From positions 1 through 40,176 of the IMG/VR virus record IMGVR_UViG_3300017779_004077: DNA of 40,176 bases, one strand, 5' to 3'. Under the pieces are notes generated by a model that saw nothing but the letters and a program-made list of their open reading frames with translations, made no database searches and was not told the DNA's origin. A program made the position numbers and the translations under genes. Shown one piece after another: positions 1-7,702 of this stretch. Each line of letters opens with the position of its first letter. The first letter of the stretch is position 1. Source of the DNA: a virus.

Positions 1-1
1 A

Positions 2-82
2 AACACAAGACTTAACCTATTTTTAACAGCCCTTATATTCTTTGTATTTGGATTTATGGTTCAAACCATACTACTACAATGA
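2..82 (+). CDS. C-terminal end of a membrane protein (partial)
   Basis: An open frame runs in from the left edge and stops at TGA 80-82. The visible 26 residues are mostly hydrophobic (LFLTALIFFVFGFMV), so this is the last membrane segment of a protein that begins outside the window. Its stop overlaps the next start as ATGA, the coupling pattern seen throughout the window. The function cannot be told. Confidence 0.5.
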   Translation, partial: NTRLNLFLTALIFFVFGFMVQTILLQ

Positions 83-300
83 GGAAACCCTTGATGACAA
101 TTGGAGTAAGGGAAATTTCAGAGGAAGAACATCTACATTATTATCATAAGTGGTTATACTACTATGGTGGAGCTAGTGATTATTGTTCATTACAAGAATT
201 TATTAATCAATACGATCCTGATTCTATGGGAGAGATTAACATTTATTCCATAGATATGTGTCCTTGTGTTATGTGTATGGAGGAGAATTTAAATGAGTGA
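79..300 (+). CDS. hypothetical protein, 73 aa
   Basis: The frame starts at an ATG overlapping the previous stop; an alternative ATG lies at 94. The protein is acidic and rich in Tyr and Cys. Its C-terminus carries a CPCVMC cluster (residues 61-66) that could bind metal. I do not recognise the family. The 3' end overlaps the next small gene by 8 bases. Confidence 0.6.
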   Translation: MRKPLMTIGVREISEEEHLHYYHKWLYYYGGASDYCSLQEFINQYDPDSMGEINIYSIDMCPCVMCMEENLNE

Positions 301-379
301 TATAGAAAGAACGGCAATGAGAGTAATGGTATTAATTATAGCCTGTTGTATGGTATTACTATATGTACAATTGTTATGA
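293..379 (+). CDS. small single-span membrane protein, 28 aa
   Basis: The ATG at 293 lies 9 bases after an AGGAG ribosome site (281-285) and inside the end of the previous gene. The translation begins MSDIERTAMRV and continues as one hydrophobic stretch (VMVLIIACCMVLLYVQLL). Its TGA overlaps the ATG of the MazG gene. Such mini-membrane proteins are frequent in this window. Function unknown. Confidence 0.55.
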   Translation: MSDIERTAMRVMVLIIACCMVLLYVQLL

Positions 380-633
380 GTAAAAATAAATTAACCAAGT
401 TATCCGAATTAATGGTCATCACAATGGAAGAATGTGGTGAATTAATTCAAGCTTGTTCCAAGGCTATCCGTTGTAATGATTATCACAATGATTCACTAAA
501 GGAAGAAATAGGTGATGTTATGTGTATGATTGAATTAATCAAGTCTAACGGCTTAATCACACAAAGGGAAATCGACAATCAAATACAAACCAAGCGTATG
601 AAACTAATGAGATGGAGTAAACTAATTGACTAA
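376..633 (+). CDS. mazG: MazG-like nucleotide pyrophosphohydrolase
   Basis: This 85-residue protein matches a single all-alpha MazG/NTP-PPase unit. It has the metal-binding EExxE motif (EECGE, residues 18-22) and a second ExxD helix (EEIGD, 43-47). Family members hydrolyse (d)NTPs or related nucleotides to the monophosphate and pyrophosphate. In marine phages they are thought to change nucleotide or alarmone pools, but the substrate cannot be read from sequence. The start at 376 overlaps the preceding stop; a longer start at 346 would run into the upstream gene and is less likely. Confidence 0.8.
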   Translation: MSKNKLTKLSELMVITMEECGELIQACSKAIRCNDYHNDSLKEEIGDVMCMIELIKSNGLITQREIDNQIQTKRMKLMRWSKLID

Positions 634-991
634 GACAAATGGATGTTGTGTTCCCAAAGGTTGGGGTGAGGAAATCATAATAGAGAATAACGAATTGTAT
701 TGTGGTAAGGTATTGGTGTTTAACCAACATTGTAAGTTTAGTATGCACTACCACATGGATAAGGATGAGTCTTGGTATGTTGAGAAAGGTACTTTTATCT
801 ATCGTTACATCAATACTCAAACGGCTGACCTTATCGAAACCAAATTAACTAAAGGTATGAGTGTTCGACAATTACCCGGCCAACCACATCAATTAGAATG
901 TATATCCGATGGTGGTAGGATATTTGAGGTATCGACTCACCACAAGGATAGTGATTCTTATCGTGTGAGTAAGGGAGATTCCCAATCGTGA
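626..991 (+). CDS. cupin-fold protein (sugar-isomerase-like)
   Basis: This 121-residue single-domain cupin has motif 1 as HYH (residues 41-43), E48 and G55, and motif 2 around PGQPHQL with H88. That gives the usual three-His/one-Glu metal site. Relatives include mannose-6-phosphate isomerase-like cupins found in marine phages; the reaction here is unknown. The start appears to be a TTG at 626 overlapping the mazG stop, as no in-frame ATG is available until motif 1. It is the last gene before a terminator. Confidence 0.7.
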   Translation: MTKTNGCCVPKGWGEEIIIENNELYCGKVLVFNQHCKFSMHYHMDKDESWYVEKGTFIYRYINTQTADLIETKLTKGMSVRQLPGQPHQLECISDGGRIFEVSTHHKDSDSYRVSKGDSQS

Positions 992-1007
992 ACCTCGCAC
1001 GCGTATT

Positions 1008-1024
1008 AGACCGAAGGTCTTTTT
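1008..1024 (+). terminator. rho-independent terminator after the cupin gene
   Basis: AGACC, loop GAA, GGTCT form a 5-bp hairpin followed directly by a T run. Weaker flanking complementarity (CGCGTAT / ATGCG) could extend it. It closes the first operon 16 bases after the cupin stop and sits just upstream of a promoter. Confidence 0.7.
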
Positions 1025-1054
1025 ATGCGTATCTTTTTCTTACGTCTTTTTTAC

Positions 1055-1083
1055 TTGACTTTTTAATAATTTATTTGTAAGAT
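1055..1083 (+). promoter_or_regulatory. sigma70-like phage promoter (TTGACT-N17-TAAGAT)
   Basis: TTGACT (1055-1060) and TAAGAT (1078-1083) are 17 bases apart. The -10 sits in the string GTAAGATCAA, repeated upstream of several other blocks in this window. It drives the 1108 operon, which has an AAGGA ribosome site. Confidence 0.8.
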
Positions 1084-1107
1084 CAACACAATACAAAAAG
1101 GAACAAT

Positions 1108-1305
1108 ATGACTTATCGAGAATACAAACCAACTTGGTTGGAACAAAAGATATTCGTGGACACATATGGTAGGGATTACAATCTATCCGATGTACCCATG
1201 ACCTATATGACACGAGAACAGGCTTATGATAAACGAGGCCTAAGTGATGAAGAAATAGATGTGATTTACGAGAAGTGGATTTCAGAACAGGAAGAAAATG
1301 AGTAA
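1108..1305 (+). CDS. hypothetical protein, 65 aa
   Basis: This is the first gene after a strong promoter, with the ribosome site AAAAGGAAC 6-7 bases before ATG. It is a small acidic protein rich in Tyr, Glu and Asp, with no membrane segment or motif I recognise. It overlaps the next gene by 8 bases and probably belongs to the uvsE operon. Confidence 0.65.
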   Translation: MTYREYKPTWLEQKIFVDTYGRDYNLSDVPMTYMTREQAYDKRGLSDEEIDVIYEKWISEQEENE

Positions 1306-1480
1306 GGAATACGATCCACTTGAATGGTATAAAGACCAAATATGTCAAATGAGTTGGGATGAAATACTTGAACTGATGAGTGAGAGAATCAAGAATGGTT
1401 CTTGGGATAAGTTCGTTGAGAGTTTAGGTGCACCACCTCATGTTATTAAACACGATTATGAAATGGAAAGAACAAAATGA
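1298..1480 (+). CDS. hypothetical protein, 60 aa
   Basis: Small acidic, Trp-rich protein (DPLEWYKDQI, SWDEIL, SWDKFVESL). The ATG overlaps the end of the upstream gene and the stop overlaps the uvsE start (ATGA), so the three are probably translationally coupled. No family recognised. Confidence 0.65.
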   Translation: MSKEYDPLEWYKDQICQMSWDEILELMSERIKNGSWDKFVESLGAPPHVIKHDYEMERTK

Positions 1481-2484
1481 GTATAGGATATGCATGTATT
1501 AATATGGAACTATCGTACCCACAAAAGTATGGTGGTAAGGAACGAGGAGTTCAGCCCATAACAACCAATCGAACAATGATTCGTAGAACCTTTGATGAGA
1601 AAGGTTTTGATTATGCCTCAGAACTAACATTACAAAACGCTAAGGATTTGAATCAGATTGTACAATGGAATGTACTGAATGGTTTTGATTTCTTTAGAAT
1701 CAGTAGTGGTATGGCTCCGTGGAAGTCTGAATACGAATGGGAAGATTTGAAAGACTTGGATGAGATTAAAGCTTACTTTCGTTCTGTTGGTTGGGTGGCT
1801 AAAACACACAATGTTAGATTGACCTCACATCCTGGCCCGTTCAATGTATTGGTATCACCAAAGGAAGAAGTTGTTGATAATTGTATCAAGGACTTAACCA
1901 TACACGGAGATGAGTTTGATATGATAGGTTTATCTCGTACACCATACAACAAGATTAACATTCACTTGGGTGGAGCTTACGGAGATAAAGAAGCCAGTAT
2001 GAAACGATTCGTTAAGAACTTTCCAAGACTACCCGAAAGTGTTAGTAGTAGATTGACATTGGAGAACGATGATAAAGCTTCTATGTATAGTGTAAAAGAT
2101 TTATACTATGGTATTTACAAGAAAGTCGGCGTTCCTATTGTGTTTGATTATCACCACCATCAATTCTGTACGGGTGGTATGTCTGAACAAGAAGCTCTTG
2201 AGATGGCACTATCCACTTGGGGAGATATCAAACCTGTTACCCATTATTCCGAGAGTCGTAGTAAGGAACAATTGGACGAGAAGATTAGACCACAGGCACA
2301 TTCTGATTATGTCTATGATAAGATAGAAATGTATGGTAATGATTTTGACATTATGATTGAGGCTAAGAAGAAAGAACTTGCTGTTAGAAAGTACGCAGAG
2401 ATACATATGGTAGACCAATATTCAGGATTACCAGCTGTAGATTCTTACAAACAAAAACAACCTGATCCAAGAATCTTTATATGA
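1477..2484 (+). CDS. uvsE: UV damage endonuclease UvsE/UvdE
   Basis: This 335-residue protein matches the UvsE/UVDE family of TIM-barrel endonucleases, which nick DNA 5' to UV photoproducts and start an alternative excision repair. Recognisable stretches are the N-terminal GYACINMEL (residues 4-12), FFRISSGMAPW, TSHPGPFNVL, HLGGAYGDKE, LTLENDD, VFDYHHHQFC and THYSESR. These contribute the His, Glu and Asp ligands of the metal cluster. The length is normal for the family. In a surface-ocean phage it would repair UV-damaged phage DNA. The start is coupled to the upstream stop. Confidence 0.92.
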   Translation: MSIGYACINMELSYPQKYGGKERGVQPITTNRTMIRRTFDEKGFDYASELTLQNAKDLNQIVQWNVLNGFDFFRISSGMAPWKSEYEWEDLKDLDEIKAYFRSVGWVAKTHNVRLTSHPGPFNVLVSPKEEVVDNCIKDLTIHGDEFDMIGLSRTPYNKINIHLGGAYGDKEASMKRFVKNFPRLPESVSSRLTLENDDKASMYSVKDLYYGIYKKVGVPIVFDYHHHQFCTGGMSEQEALEMALSTWGDIKPVTHYSESRSKEQLDEKIRPQAHSDYVYDKIEMYGNDFDIMIEAKKKELAVRKYAEIHMVDQYSGLPAVDSYKQKQPDPRIFI

Positions 2485-2597
2485 GAAAAAGAGTACTTAG
2501 AACAGAAGAACAAATAGAGTATATTGTTATCGGTATATTTGTTGGTGTAATGTTTGGGTTCTTAGTGGGTATGGTATTTGCTGATTTATATAGGTAA
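2481..2597 (+). CDS. small membrane protein, 38 aa
   Basis: ATGA overlap with the uvsE stop. A charged N-terminus (MRKRVLRTEEQIEY) is followed by one hydrophobic segment containing a GxxxG-like pattern (IGIFVGVMFGFLVGMVFA). It is the last gene before a new promoter. Function unknown; the GxxxG spacing suggests helix packing or oligomerisation. Confidence 0.6.
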   Translation: MRKRVLRTEEQIEYIVIGIFVGVMFGFLVGMVFADLYR

Positions 2598-2604
2598 AAA
2601 AGAC

Positions 2605-2634
2605 TTGACTTGTATATGTTTTTATTCGTAAGAT
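2605..2634 (+). promoter_or_regulatory. sigma70-like phage promoter giving a probable leaderless mRNA
   Basis: TTGACT (2605-2610) and TAAGAT (2629-2634), spacer 18. The ATG of the next gene begins only 6 bases after the -10, exactly where transcription should start. There is no room for a ribosome site, so the message is probably leaderless. Confidence 0.8.
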
Positions 2635-2640
2635 CAGTAT

Positions 2641-3168
2641 ATGAATAATTGTAAAATATGTGATAAACAAATAGATGACCATAGATACCATTTAGGTTAT
2701 ACCGAATGTGTAGATTGTAGTGATGAGGAAAAGTATTCAGCTCACCAAGTATATCCACACAAGACTGGTGGTTATGTTCAACCGATTAAGAAATCTCAAT
2801 CTGATAATCTCAAACGATTAGATAGACGAAGTGTTGGTGGTAGTGGTAAACCAGCCAAGGGTATTATGAAAGATAACTCTTGGGATAGGTGGTTGAAACA
2901 ATACCAAGAAAAGATTGATAATCCCAAACCAACTCGTAAGGTTGTGTGGAAAACACCAAAGGTTATATATCTTAGTATGAGTAAAGCAGAGAGTATGATA
3001 CGAGAATATTATGATAATTGGGGATATCAACCAACTTTAGATTATTGTAAGGAGTTGTATTTAGATGACAAGATATCTATGGTTATGAAGAATCAATTAA
3101 CTAATATGATTACCGACCAGCAGATGTTACCAAAAAGATTAAGAAAATGGGTTCAGAAAATAACATAG
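2641..3168 (+). CDS. zinc-ribbon protein of unknown function, 175 aa
   Basis: The N-terminus has two CxxC knuckles (C4/C7 and C23/C26), a likely single zinc site. A basic Gly/Ser/Lys linker and a helical Arg/Lys-rich C-terminal part follow (KRLRKWVQKI at the end). This architecture suggests nucleic-acid or RNA-polymerase binding, but that is inference. The start codon coincides with the predicted transcription start. The 3' end overlaps the following gene by 22 bases. Confidence 0.65.
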   Translation: MNNCKICDKQIDDHRYHLGYTECVDCSDEEKYSAHQVYPHKTGGYVQPIKKSQSDNLKRLDRRSVGGSGKPAKGIMKDNSWDRWLKQYQEKIDNPKPTRKVVWKTPKVIYLSMSKAESMIREYYDNWGYQPTLDYCKELYLDDKISMVMKNQLTNMITDQQMLPKRLRKWVQKIT

Positions 3169-3500
3169 CAAGAAAGATGGTAGGGGAGAAGTTACTAAAA
3201 CTTCGAGCTTGTATCGAAGATTGAGCTACTATAAATGGTTATGAGAATATAGGTAATTGGTCTGAACGAAAGAATACTGATGGTGAAGTTGTGTGGAGAA
3301 AAAGTCATTGGGAATGGGTAGATGATATGTATGGTGTTATAATTAATGGTTATGAATTCTCTTGGGATAAAGACCATTATAAAGAATTAAATAGGTTATG
3401 GAAAAAATACCAAATGGATATTACTATCGTTAAACCAGATAACGCTAACTTTGATGCTGATTGGGAACAACTACAACAAATGGAATGGAAAGATGACTAA
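3147..3500 (+). pseudogene. hypothetical gene interrupted by an in-frame TGA
   Basis: One reading frame with phage-like codon use runs from ATG 3147 to TAA 3498-3500 but is cut by a TGA at 3222-3224. The residues flanking the stop read RACIED*ATINGYENIGNW, so TGG (Trp) to TGA is the simplest explanation. It could be a real mutation, a sequencing error, or readthrough. Translation could restart at GTG 3291, but no good ribosome site precedes it. A hairpin (CTTCGA / TCGAAG) lies just before the stop. There is no SECIS-like hairpin after it and no CxxU motif, so selenocysteine is not supported. Function unknown. Confidence 0.6.
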
Positions 3501-3762
3501 AACAAAATATAATGTAGGTGGAGTTATCGTGGAGACCGATGGTAGCTATGAGAACAAGTTTAGGGTTCTTAGAATGGCTATGGATAATTGGTCAAAGAAG
3601 AATGCTGGTATATCCATTGATTCACCAAAAGGTAGACAATATAGTACTGATTGGGATAGATATTTAAAACTAAATGAGTTGTTTAAATTTCACAAGCCTG
3701 ATTTTATTAAGAAGAAACATATGATAGAAGTAAACGGACTATACAGAAGATACAATGGATAA
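3493..3762 (+). CDS. hypothetical protein, 89 aa
   Basis: The start at ATG 3493 overlaps the upstream stop and follows GGAA; a longer frame from 3451 would be fully inside the upstream gene. The protein is basic and Tyr/Trp-rich, without a recognised domain. Its 3' end overlaps the next gene by 8 bases. Confidence 0.6.
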   Translation: MTKTKYNVGGVIVETDGSYENKFRVLRMAMDNWSKKNAGISIDSPKGRQYSTDWDRYLKLNELFKFHKPDFIKKKHMIEVNGLYRRYNG

Positions 3763-4177
3763 AGGATTATTACAAGAACGACTTGAGTTGTTGTTAACAT
3801 TAGTTGAGGAAACTCAACCCGATATGTTGGATGATAACTATTTATTTCAACCACATCATTGGCAGGTACAGAATTGGATTGAGCAGCTTGAAGAAGGTAC
3901 AGACCTATATAAAACATCAGAGATAATGAAAGATGCAAATGCTATGTGGTCGTTCCGTAATAGATTTAAGAATGGTGAATTGGATGTAAACAAATGGCCT
4001 CAAGTTGAGGTAGAGGAAACCATTAAAGGTTTTTTAATAAAGAATCAGAAGATAAACGCTATCAAGTATTATAGAAAACACAAGATAGAAGATATGAAAG
4101 AGGAATGTGGGTTGAGAGAAGCCAAAGAGTATATTGATTCGTTACACGAACAATATCAAAGATTAGGAATTTTATAA
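3755..4177 (+). CDS. hypothetical protein with an L7/L12-like C-terminal helix motif
   Basis: The 140-residue protein has an acidic helical N-terminal half. Its C-terminal segment, KINAIKYYRKH (residues ~99-109) followed by ECGLREAKEYID (~116-127), resembles the helical hairpin of ribosomal protein L7/L12 C-terminal domains. In L7/L12 this surface binds translation factors. Whether this protein contacts translation or RNA polymerase is inference. It ends four bases before tRNA-Ala. Confidence 0.6.
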   Translation: MDKGLLQERLELLLTLVEETQPDMLDDNYLFQPHHWQVQNWIEQLEEGTDLYKTSEIMKDANAMWSFRNRFKNGELDVNKWPQVEVEETIKGFLIKNQKINAIKYYRKHKIEDMKEECGLREAKEYIDSLHEQYQRLGIL

Positions 4178-4181
4178 ATAT

Positions 4182-4257
4182 GGGGCTGTAGTTCAGTTGG
4201 GAGAACGCCTCACTTGCACTGAGGAGGTCGCAGGTTCGAGTCCTGTCAGCTCCACCA
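4182..4257 (+). tRNA. tRNA-Ala (anticodon TGC)
   Basis: A complete cloverleaf includes acceptor GGGGCTG / CAGCTCC with the G3-U70 wobble that defines alanine tRNAs. The anticodon loop is CTTGCAC, the T arm GCAGGTTCGAGTCCTG, the discriminator A, and the 3' CCA is encoded. It is probably co-transcribed with the surrounding genes. The phage tmRNA also carries G3-U70, so both would draw on host alanyl-tRNA synthetase. Confidence 0.95.
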
Positions 4258-4275
4258 TATTAAAGGGAGAACAAA

Positions 4276-4866
4276 ATGAAGAAAAGAATAGGAATAGATA
4301 TAGATGGAGTCTTACGAGATTTCTCATCTGATTTGTACAAGGTAATTAAGGAACACTATCCTGATTATATAAAACCCGGTTCAGAGAATGTATATTCGGT
4401 AGAGGAGATACGAAAGGAAATGACCGATTGGGATTTAGAGGATAACTTTAATACATCAATAGATGAGATAAAAAGAATCTATCGTGATGAACATGCCGAA
4501 ACTATCTTGGGTAATGGAACACCATTTGTGGATAATGTAAACTATCTTAGGGAACAGATTAAGAAAGACGAACACACATTTATCGCCGTAACCTCACAAC
4601 ATCCAACTTGTTGTCATCATACTTTATCTTGGTTAGGTAAACATGAGTTAGGATTTAGTAGTGTGGTGTTTAAGAAAGGTAGAAGAAAATGGGAAGTGGA
4701 GATAGATTATCTCGTTGATGATTCACCTAACAATTATAACGCATGGGTTTATGGTCGTCAGATGGATGATGGTTATATTCTTATGAATCAGCCTTGGAAT
4801 CAAAAAACAAAGGCAACCAGTAGAGTAAATAATATCAAAGAAGCGATGGAGTTAATAAATGAGTAA
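4276..4866 (+). CDS. 5'(3')-deoxyribonucleotidase-like HAD phosphatase
   Basis: This 196-residue HAD-superfamily protein has the nucleophile motif DIDGVLRD (residues 8-15), motif II VTSQ (105-108) and motif IV DDSPNN (148-153), with a cap-like insert between. The pattern fits the NT5C-type 5'-nucleotidases that dephosphorylate (deoxy)nucleoside monophosphates. In a phage it could recycle nucleotides or trim dUMP/dTMP pools; the substrate is inferred. The ribosome site AAAGGGAGAAC precedes the ATG, and the stop overlaps the next ATG. Confidence 0.75.
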   Translation: MKKRIGIDIDGVLRDFSSDLYKVIKEHYPDYIKPGSENVYSVEEIRKEMTDWDLEDNFNTSIDEIKRIYRDEHAETILGNGTPFVDNVNYLREQIKKDEHTFIAVTSQHPTCCHHTLSWLGKHELGFSSVVFKKGRRKWEVEIDYLVDDSPNNYNAWVYGRQMDDGYILMNQPWNQKTKATSRVNNIKEAMELINE

Positions 4867-5134
4867 AATAGAAGAACACGCAGGTATTCAAATACCAATA
4901 TACTATTATGAAGATGACAATGGTAATAAGGTATATGACTTTGAAGAAATGGTAAATGAGTTTGAACAGAAACTATCAGAGTTAGATGAAACTGCTGTAG
5001 TGATGTGTTCAGTAGAAACAAAGAACGAAGAATACAAAAGACAATACAAACCTTGGCCAGGTTTAGATGAAGTGAACGAAGTGAAACATTTCGCGGATGG
5101 GTTTCATGAAGGTCGTTGGGAAGATGACATCTAA
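4859..5134 (+). CDS. hypothetical acidic protein, 91 aa
   Basis: Translationally coupled to the nucleotidase gene (8-base overlap). The protein is strongly acidic with a central helix (FEEMVNEFEQKLSELDE) and the C-terminal string HFADGFHEGRWEDD. No family recognised and no membrane segment. Confidence 0.6.
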   Translation: MSKIEEHAGIQIPIYYYEDDNGNKVYDFEEMVNEFEQKLSELDETAVVMCSVETKNEEYKRQYKPWPGLDEVNEVKHFADGFHEGRWEDDI

Positions 5135-5306
5135 AAAATGGTTTCATATTAAAGCAAGAGATATGGGAATATTTAAACCAGATGGTAAGGTTATTAAATT
5201 TTGGTTATGGGGTGATTCAGAAGATCACATCCGTAAGATATTATCAAAAAAGGATTGTAAGGATATTGAATGGATAGTACAGGAGAAACCATCTTTCGAT
5301 GATTAG
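5124..5306 (+). CDS. hypothetical protein, 60 aa
   Basis: ATG 5124 (MTSKKWFHIKARDMG) is preferred to a longer start at 5097 because it gives the usual short overlap and has GGGAAG upstream. A small mixed alpha/beta protein of unknown role, overlapping the glycosylase gene by 8 bases. Confidence 0.55.
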   Translation: MTSKKWFHIKARDMGIFKPDGKVIKFWLWGDSEDHIRKILSKKDCKDIEWIVQEKPSFDD

Positions 5307-5694
5307 ACCACTACTACAAGAAATTTACCAAGACAATCCTTGGAAGATGTTAGTATGTTGTATACTACTCAATTTAACAAAACGACAACAAGTAGATGGT
5401 ATCCGTGATGAGTTATTTAAGTTATATCCAACACCCAAAAAAATGAAGAATGCAAATATAGATAGATTATCCAAGTTACTACAACCATTGGGATTGTATA
5501 ACAGACGGGCACAATCACTTAAAAGATTTAGTGAGGATTGGATTAAAGGTTTTAAATCCGTTGATGAGTTATATGGTATAGGACAATATGCAAAAGATTC
5601 TTGGAATATATTTCAACTTGGTAATCCGACTAATATTTCAAACGATAAGGTTTTATCACAATACTTAGAGGAAACATTTGAAAACACCAATTAG
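5299..5694 (+). CDS. HhH-GPD DNA glycosylase, MBD4/EndoIII-like
   Basis: This short 131-residue HhH-GPD protein begins NPWKMLVCCILLNLT (residues 13-27), like the core of MBD4-type mismatch glycosylases. It continues YPTPKKM...LQPLGLYNRRA and ends with the hairpin plus catalytic region LYGIGQYAKDSWNIF (91-105). D100 is at the position of the catalytic Asp. No iron-sulfur Cys cluster is present. Relatives remove T or U from G mismatches. It overlaps the Dam gene by 17 bases, which may couple base repair with methylation. Confidence 0.75.
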   Translation: MIRPLLQEIYQDNPWKMLVCCILLNLTKRQQVDGIRDELFKLYPTPKKMKNANIDRLSKLLQPLGLYNRRAQSLKRFSEDWIKGFKSVDELYGIGQYAKDSWNIFQLGNPTNISNDKVLSQYLEETFENTN

Positions 5695-6571
5695 ATATGC
5701 TGGTGGTAAGAGTAAAGCTTACAATACAATAACAGAACACTTACCATTTTTTCCAAAACCAAAAAGAATTATTAGCCCCTTTATAGGTGGTGGTAGCTTG
5801 GAAGTTCGCTGGGCATCTGAACGAAACATACCTGTATTGGGGTTTGATGTCTTTTGGTGTTTGACTAATTACTGGCAACATCAATTACACAGACCAAAAG
5901 AAATGTATGAGAGGTTACATAGTTTACCTTGCAGTAAAGAAACATATAAAACAATTAAAGAAGAATTACAATCTTGGACAAAGGTTCAAGAGTTATTCAA
6001 GGATTGGCCAACAGACCATTACAAAAGAAAACCAGTATGGATTGATAACTTAGATGGTGCAGCCTATTACTTTTATAATCACAATTTATCATTTGGGCCC
6101 GCGTTCTTAGGTTGGTTTAGTTCTGTATATGAACACGAGTACAAGAAATATAATAGAATGATTCATAGAGTTAGAGATTTTAAGTGTCCTAATTTAGAAG
6201 TAGAGAATAAATCATTTGAAGAAGTAATACCAAACTTTCCCAATGATTTGATTTATTTAGATCCACCATACTATATGGAAAAGGATTCTGATAATAAGAT
6301 GTTCAAAGGATTGTATCCCAATAATAACTGGCCAGTTCACCATAATGATTTTGACCACGAGTTACTAAGAGATTTATTACATAACCATAAGGGTTCGTTT
6401 ATACTCTCGTATAATAATTGTGAAACCATACGAGAATATTATAAAGATTTTAAACAAGTTTTTCCTGATTGGAAGTATAGTTATGGACAAGGGGAAACTC
6501 GAATCGGTAAGAATAGAACCGATGGTAAGATTACCAAAGAATCTCACGAGATACTAATTATAAAGGAATAG
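5678..6571 (+). CDS. dam: Dam-like DNA adenine-N6 methyltransferase
   Basis: The 297-residue protein has the alpha-group amino-methyltransferase layout. AdoMet-binding motifs IRYAGGKSK (residues 5-13) and FIGGGSLEV come first, followed by the catalytic DPPYY (195-199). The C-terminal part ends in SHEILIIKE, as in the Dam/T4 Dam family. It probably methylates adenine in a short site (GATC is typical but not provable here), protecting phage DNA from host nucleases. The start is TTG 5678 within the end of the glycosylase gene, because MKTPIRYAGGK is the conserved N-terminus. Confidence 0.88.
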   Translation: MKTPIRYAGGKSKAYNTITEHLPFFPKPKRIISPFIGGGSLEVRWASERNIPVLGFDVFWCLTNYWQHQLHRPKEMYERLHSLPCSKETYKTIKEELQSWTKVQELFKDWPTDHYKRKPVWIDNLDGAAYYFYNHNLSFGPAFLGWFSSVYEHEYKKYNRMIHRVRDFKCPNLEVENKSFEEVIPNFPNDLIYLDPPYYMEKDSDNKMFKGLYPNNNWPVHHNDFDHELLRDLLHNHKGSFILSYNNCETIREYYKDFKQVFPDWKYSYGQGETRIGKNRTDGKITKESHEILIIKE

Positions 6572-6573
6572 TT

Positions 6574-6930
6574 ATGAATCGTTATACACCAACAATGGTT
6601 TGGTTACTATTGTGTTTGATAGTTGTATTAATTAATATTAGATGTACTAATTCACCGAGTGGAGCGTTTGAACACAACACCACAAGTTATTTTATCGATG
6701 GTAAATTTCATGATTCCATACCCGATAGTGTAATTAGAAAAATGTATGGTTTTATAGTTACCGAACAAGATGGTAGTCAACACTCATACAGAGTATTCAA
6801 GGAGATTGGACATTATGAAAGAGATAATTTATATTGTACTGCTCATAAAAAATGGGAAGTAGTAAGTGCATTCTGGCAATCAGAAAAACAAACATTTCAA
6901 TATATGGTTAGAACACATAGGAGAAATTGA
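6574..6930 (+). CDS. N-terminally anchored exported protein, possible lipoprotein, 118 aa
   Basis: The N-terminal hydrophobic segment (residues 8-22, VWLLLCLIVVLINI) is followed by RC at 23-24, an imperfect lipobox. The rest is polar and would face the periplasm. It has SSD-like spacing from AAGGAATAGTT. Function unknown; the next gene starts on its stop codon. Confidence 0.55.
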   Translation: MNRYTPTMVWLLLCLIVVLINIRCTNSPSGAFEHNTTSYFIDGKFHDSIPDSVIRKMYGFIVTEQDGSQHSYRVFKEIGHYERDNLYCTAHKKWEVVSAFWQSEKQTFQYMVRTHRRN

Positions 6931-7247
6931 TGAGTAAGTCGTGGGAAGATAAACCATTTCATGATGAATTATTATATGTGGTGGATGGTGAATTATTAAA
7001 TCACATATTAAAGATAATGAAGGTATTTAAAATGTCACCAGAGATAACATCGGTATTACCTGAATATCGTCAGGTTTTAAATTATATGATAAAAAGTATT
7101 ATACAATGTTCTAATTATCCAACGGGCGAATCAACATTCGATGTGGATATGGACGAAATAGAATTAGAAAATTGGTTATGGGAAATGGGAATCAGATTAC
7201 CAAATCCCGAAGATCCAAACAATCAGTATCCAAAGGAGGATCAATAA
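6930..7247 (+). CDS. hypothetical acidic protein, 105 aa
   Basis: ATG 6930 (MSKSWEDKPF) has TAGGAG upstream and shares bases with the previous stop. The protein is helical and acidic, with no known motif. Its stop overlaps the next ATG, and AAAGGAGG inside its last codons is the ribosome site for that gene. Confidence 0.6.
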   Translation: MSKSWEDKPFHDELLYVVDGELLNHILKIMKVFKMSPEITSVLPEYRQVLNYMIKSIIQCSNYPTGESTFDVDMDEIELENWLWEMGIRLPNPEDPNNQYPKEDQ

Positions 7248-7702
7248 TGAGTTGGGTTAGAGAAATGAGAAAAGGATTAGACCGAATGTGGGATGGTTTA
7301 GTCAAAGATAAATTAAGACAAGAAGGAACACTAACAGATATGGCACCTAAGTGGTGGTCTGTTTTGATTTGGATAGTAGTATTCTTATTAATGTGTGGTA
7401 GTCCATTACAAGGACAACGAGTGGTAAAACCTGAATTAGTTCCATATCAGATAGTTCCTATTGACTTACAACCAGGTGATTGTAATTTAGAGGTTGGTAT
7501 TAGATTGGTACATCCGTACAATGTTGAGAATATGCAAGAACCACAGCAACAAGAAACATTAGAAATAATCTATTCAAGAATAGGATTTGAAATAGTTAAT
7601 CCACAGATGTCAGCGGGAATGTTTGAGATAGATGGTAAGTTATATCATTTGATTAGAATACCACACACATCAGCATCAACCGAGTGGGATTGGGATTATT
7701 AA
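7247..7702 (+). CDS. membrane-anchored protein, 151 aa
   Basis: The start is placed at ATG 7247 because of the near-perfect AAAGGAGG site 7 bases upstream. A 40-residue amphipathic N-terminus precedes one membrane segment (WWSVLIWIVVFLLMCGSPL, residues ~37-55). A soluble C-terminal domain of about 95 residues follows, with beta-like sequence. Topology suggests one membrane pass with an exported domain. No family recognised. Confidence 0.6.
   Translation: MSWVREMRKGLDRMWDGLVKDKLRQEGTLTDMAPKWWSVLIWIVVFLLMCGSPLQGQRVVKPELVPYQIVPIDLQPGDCNLEVGIRLVHPYNVENMQEPQQQETLEIIYSRIGFEIVNPQMSAGMFEIDGKLYHLIRIPHTSASTEWDWDY

Noticed and set aside
3222-3224. TGA as a second selenocysteine codon
   Set aside because: No CxxU motif and no SECIS-like hairpin within 40 bases downstream; TGG to TGA change is simpler.
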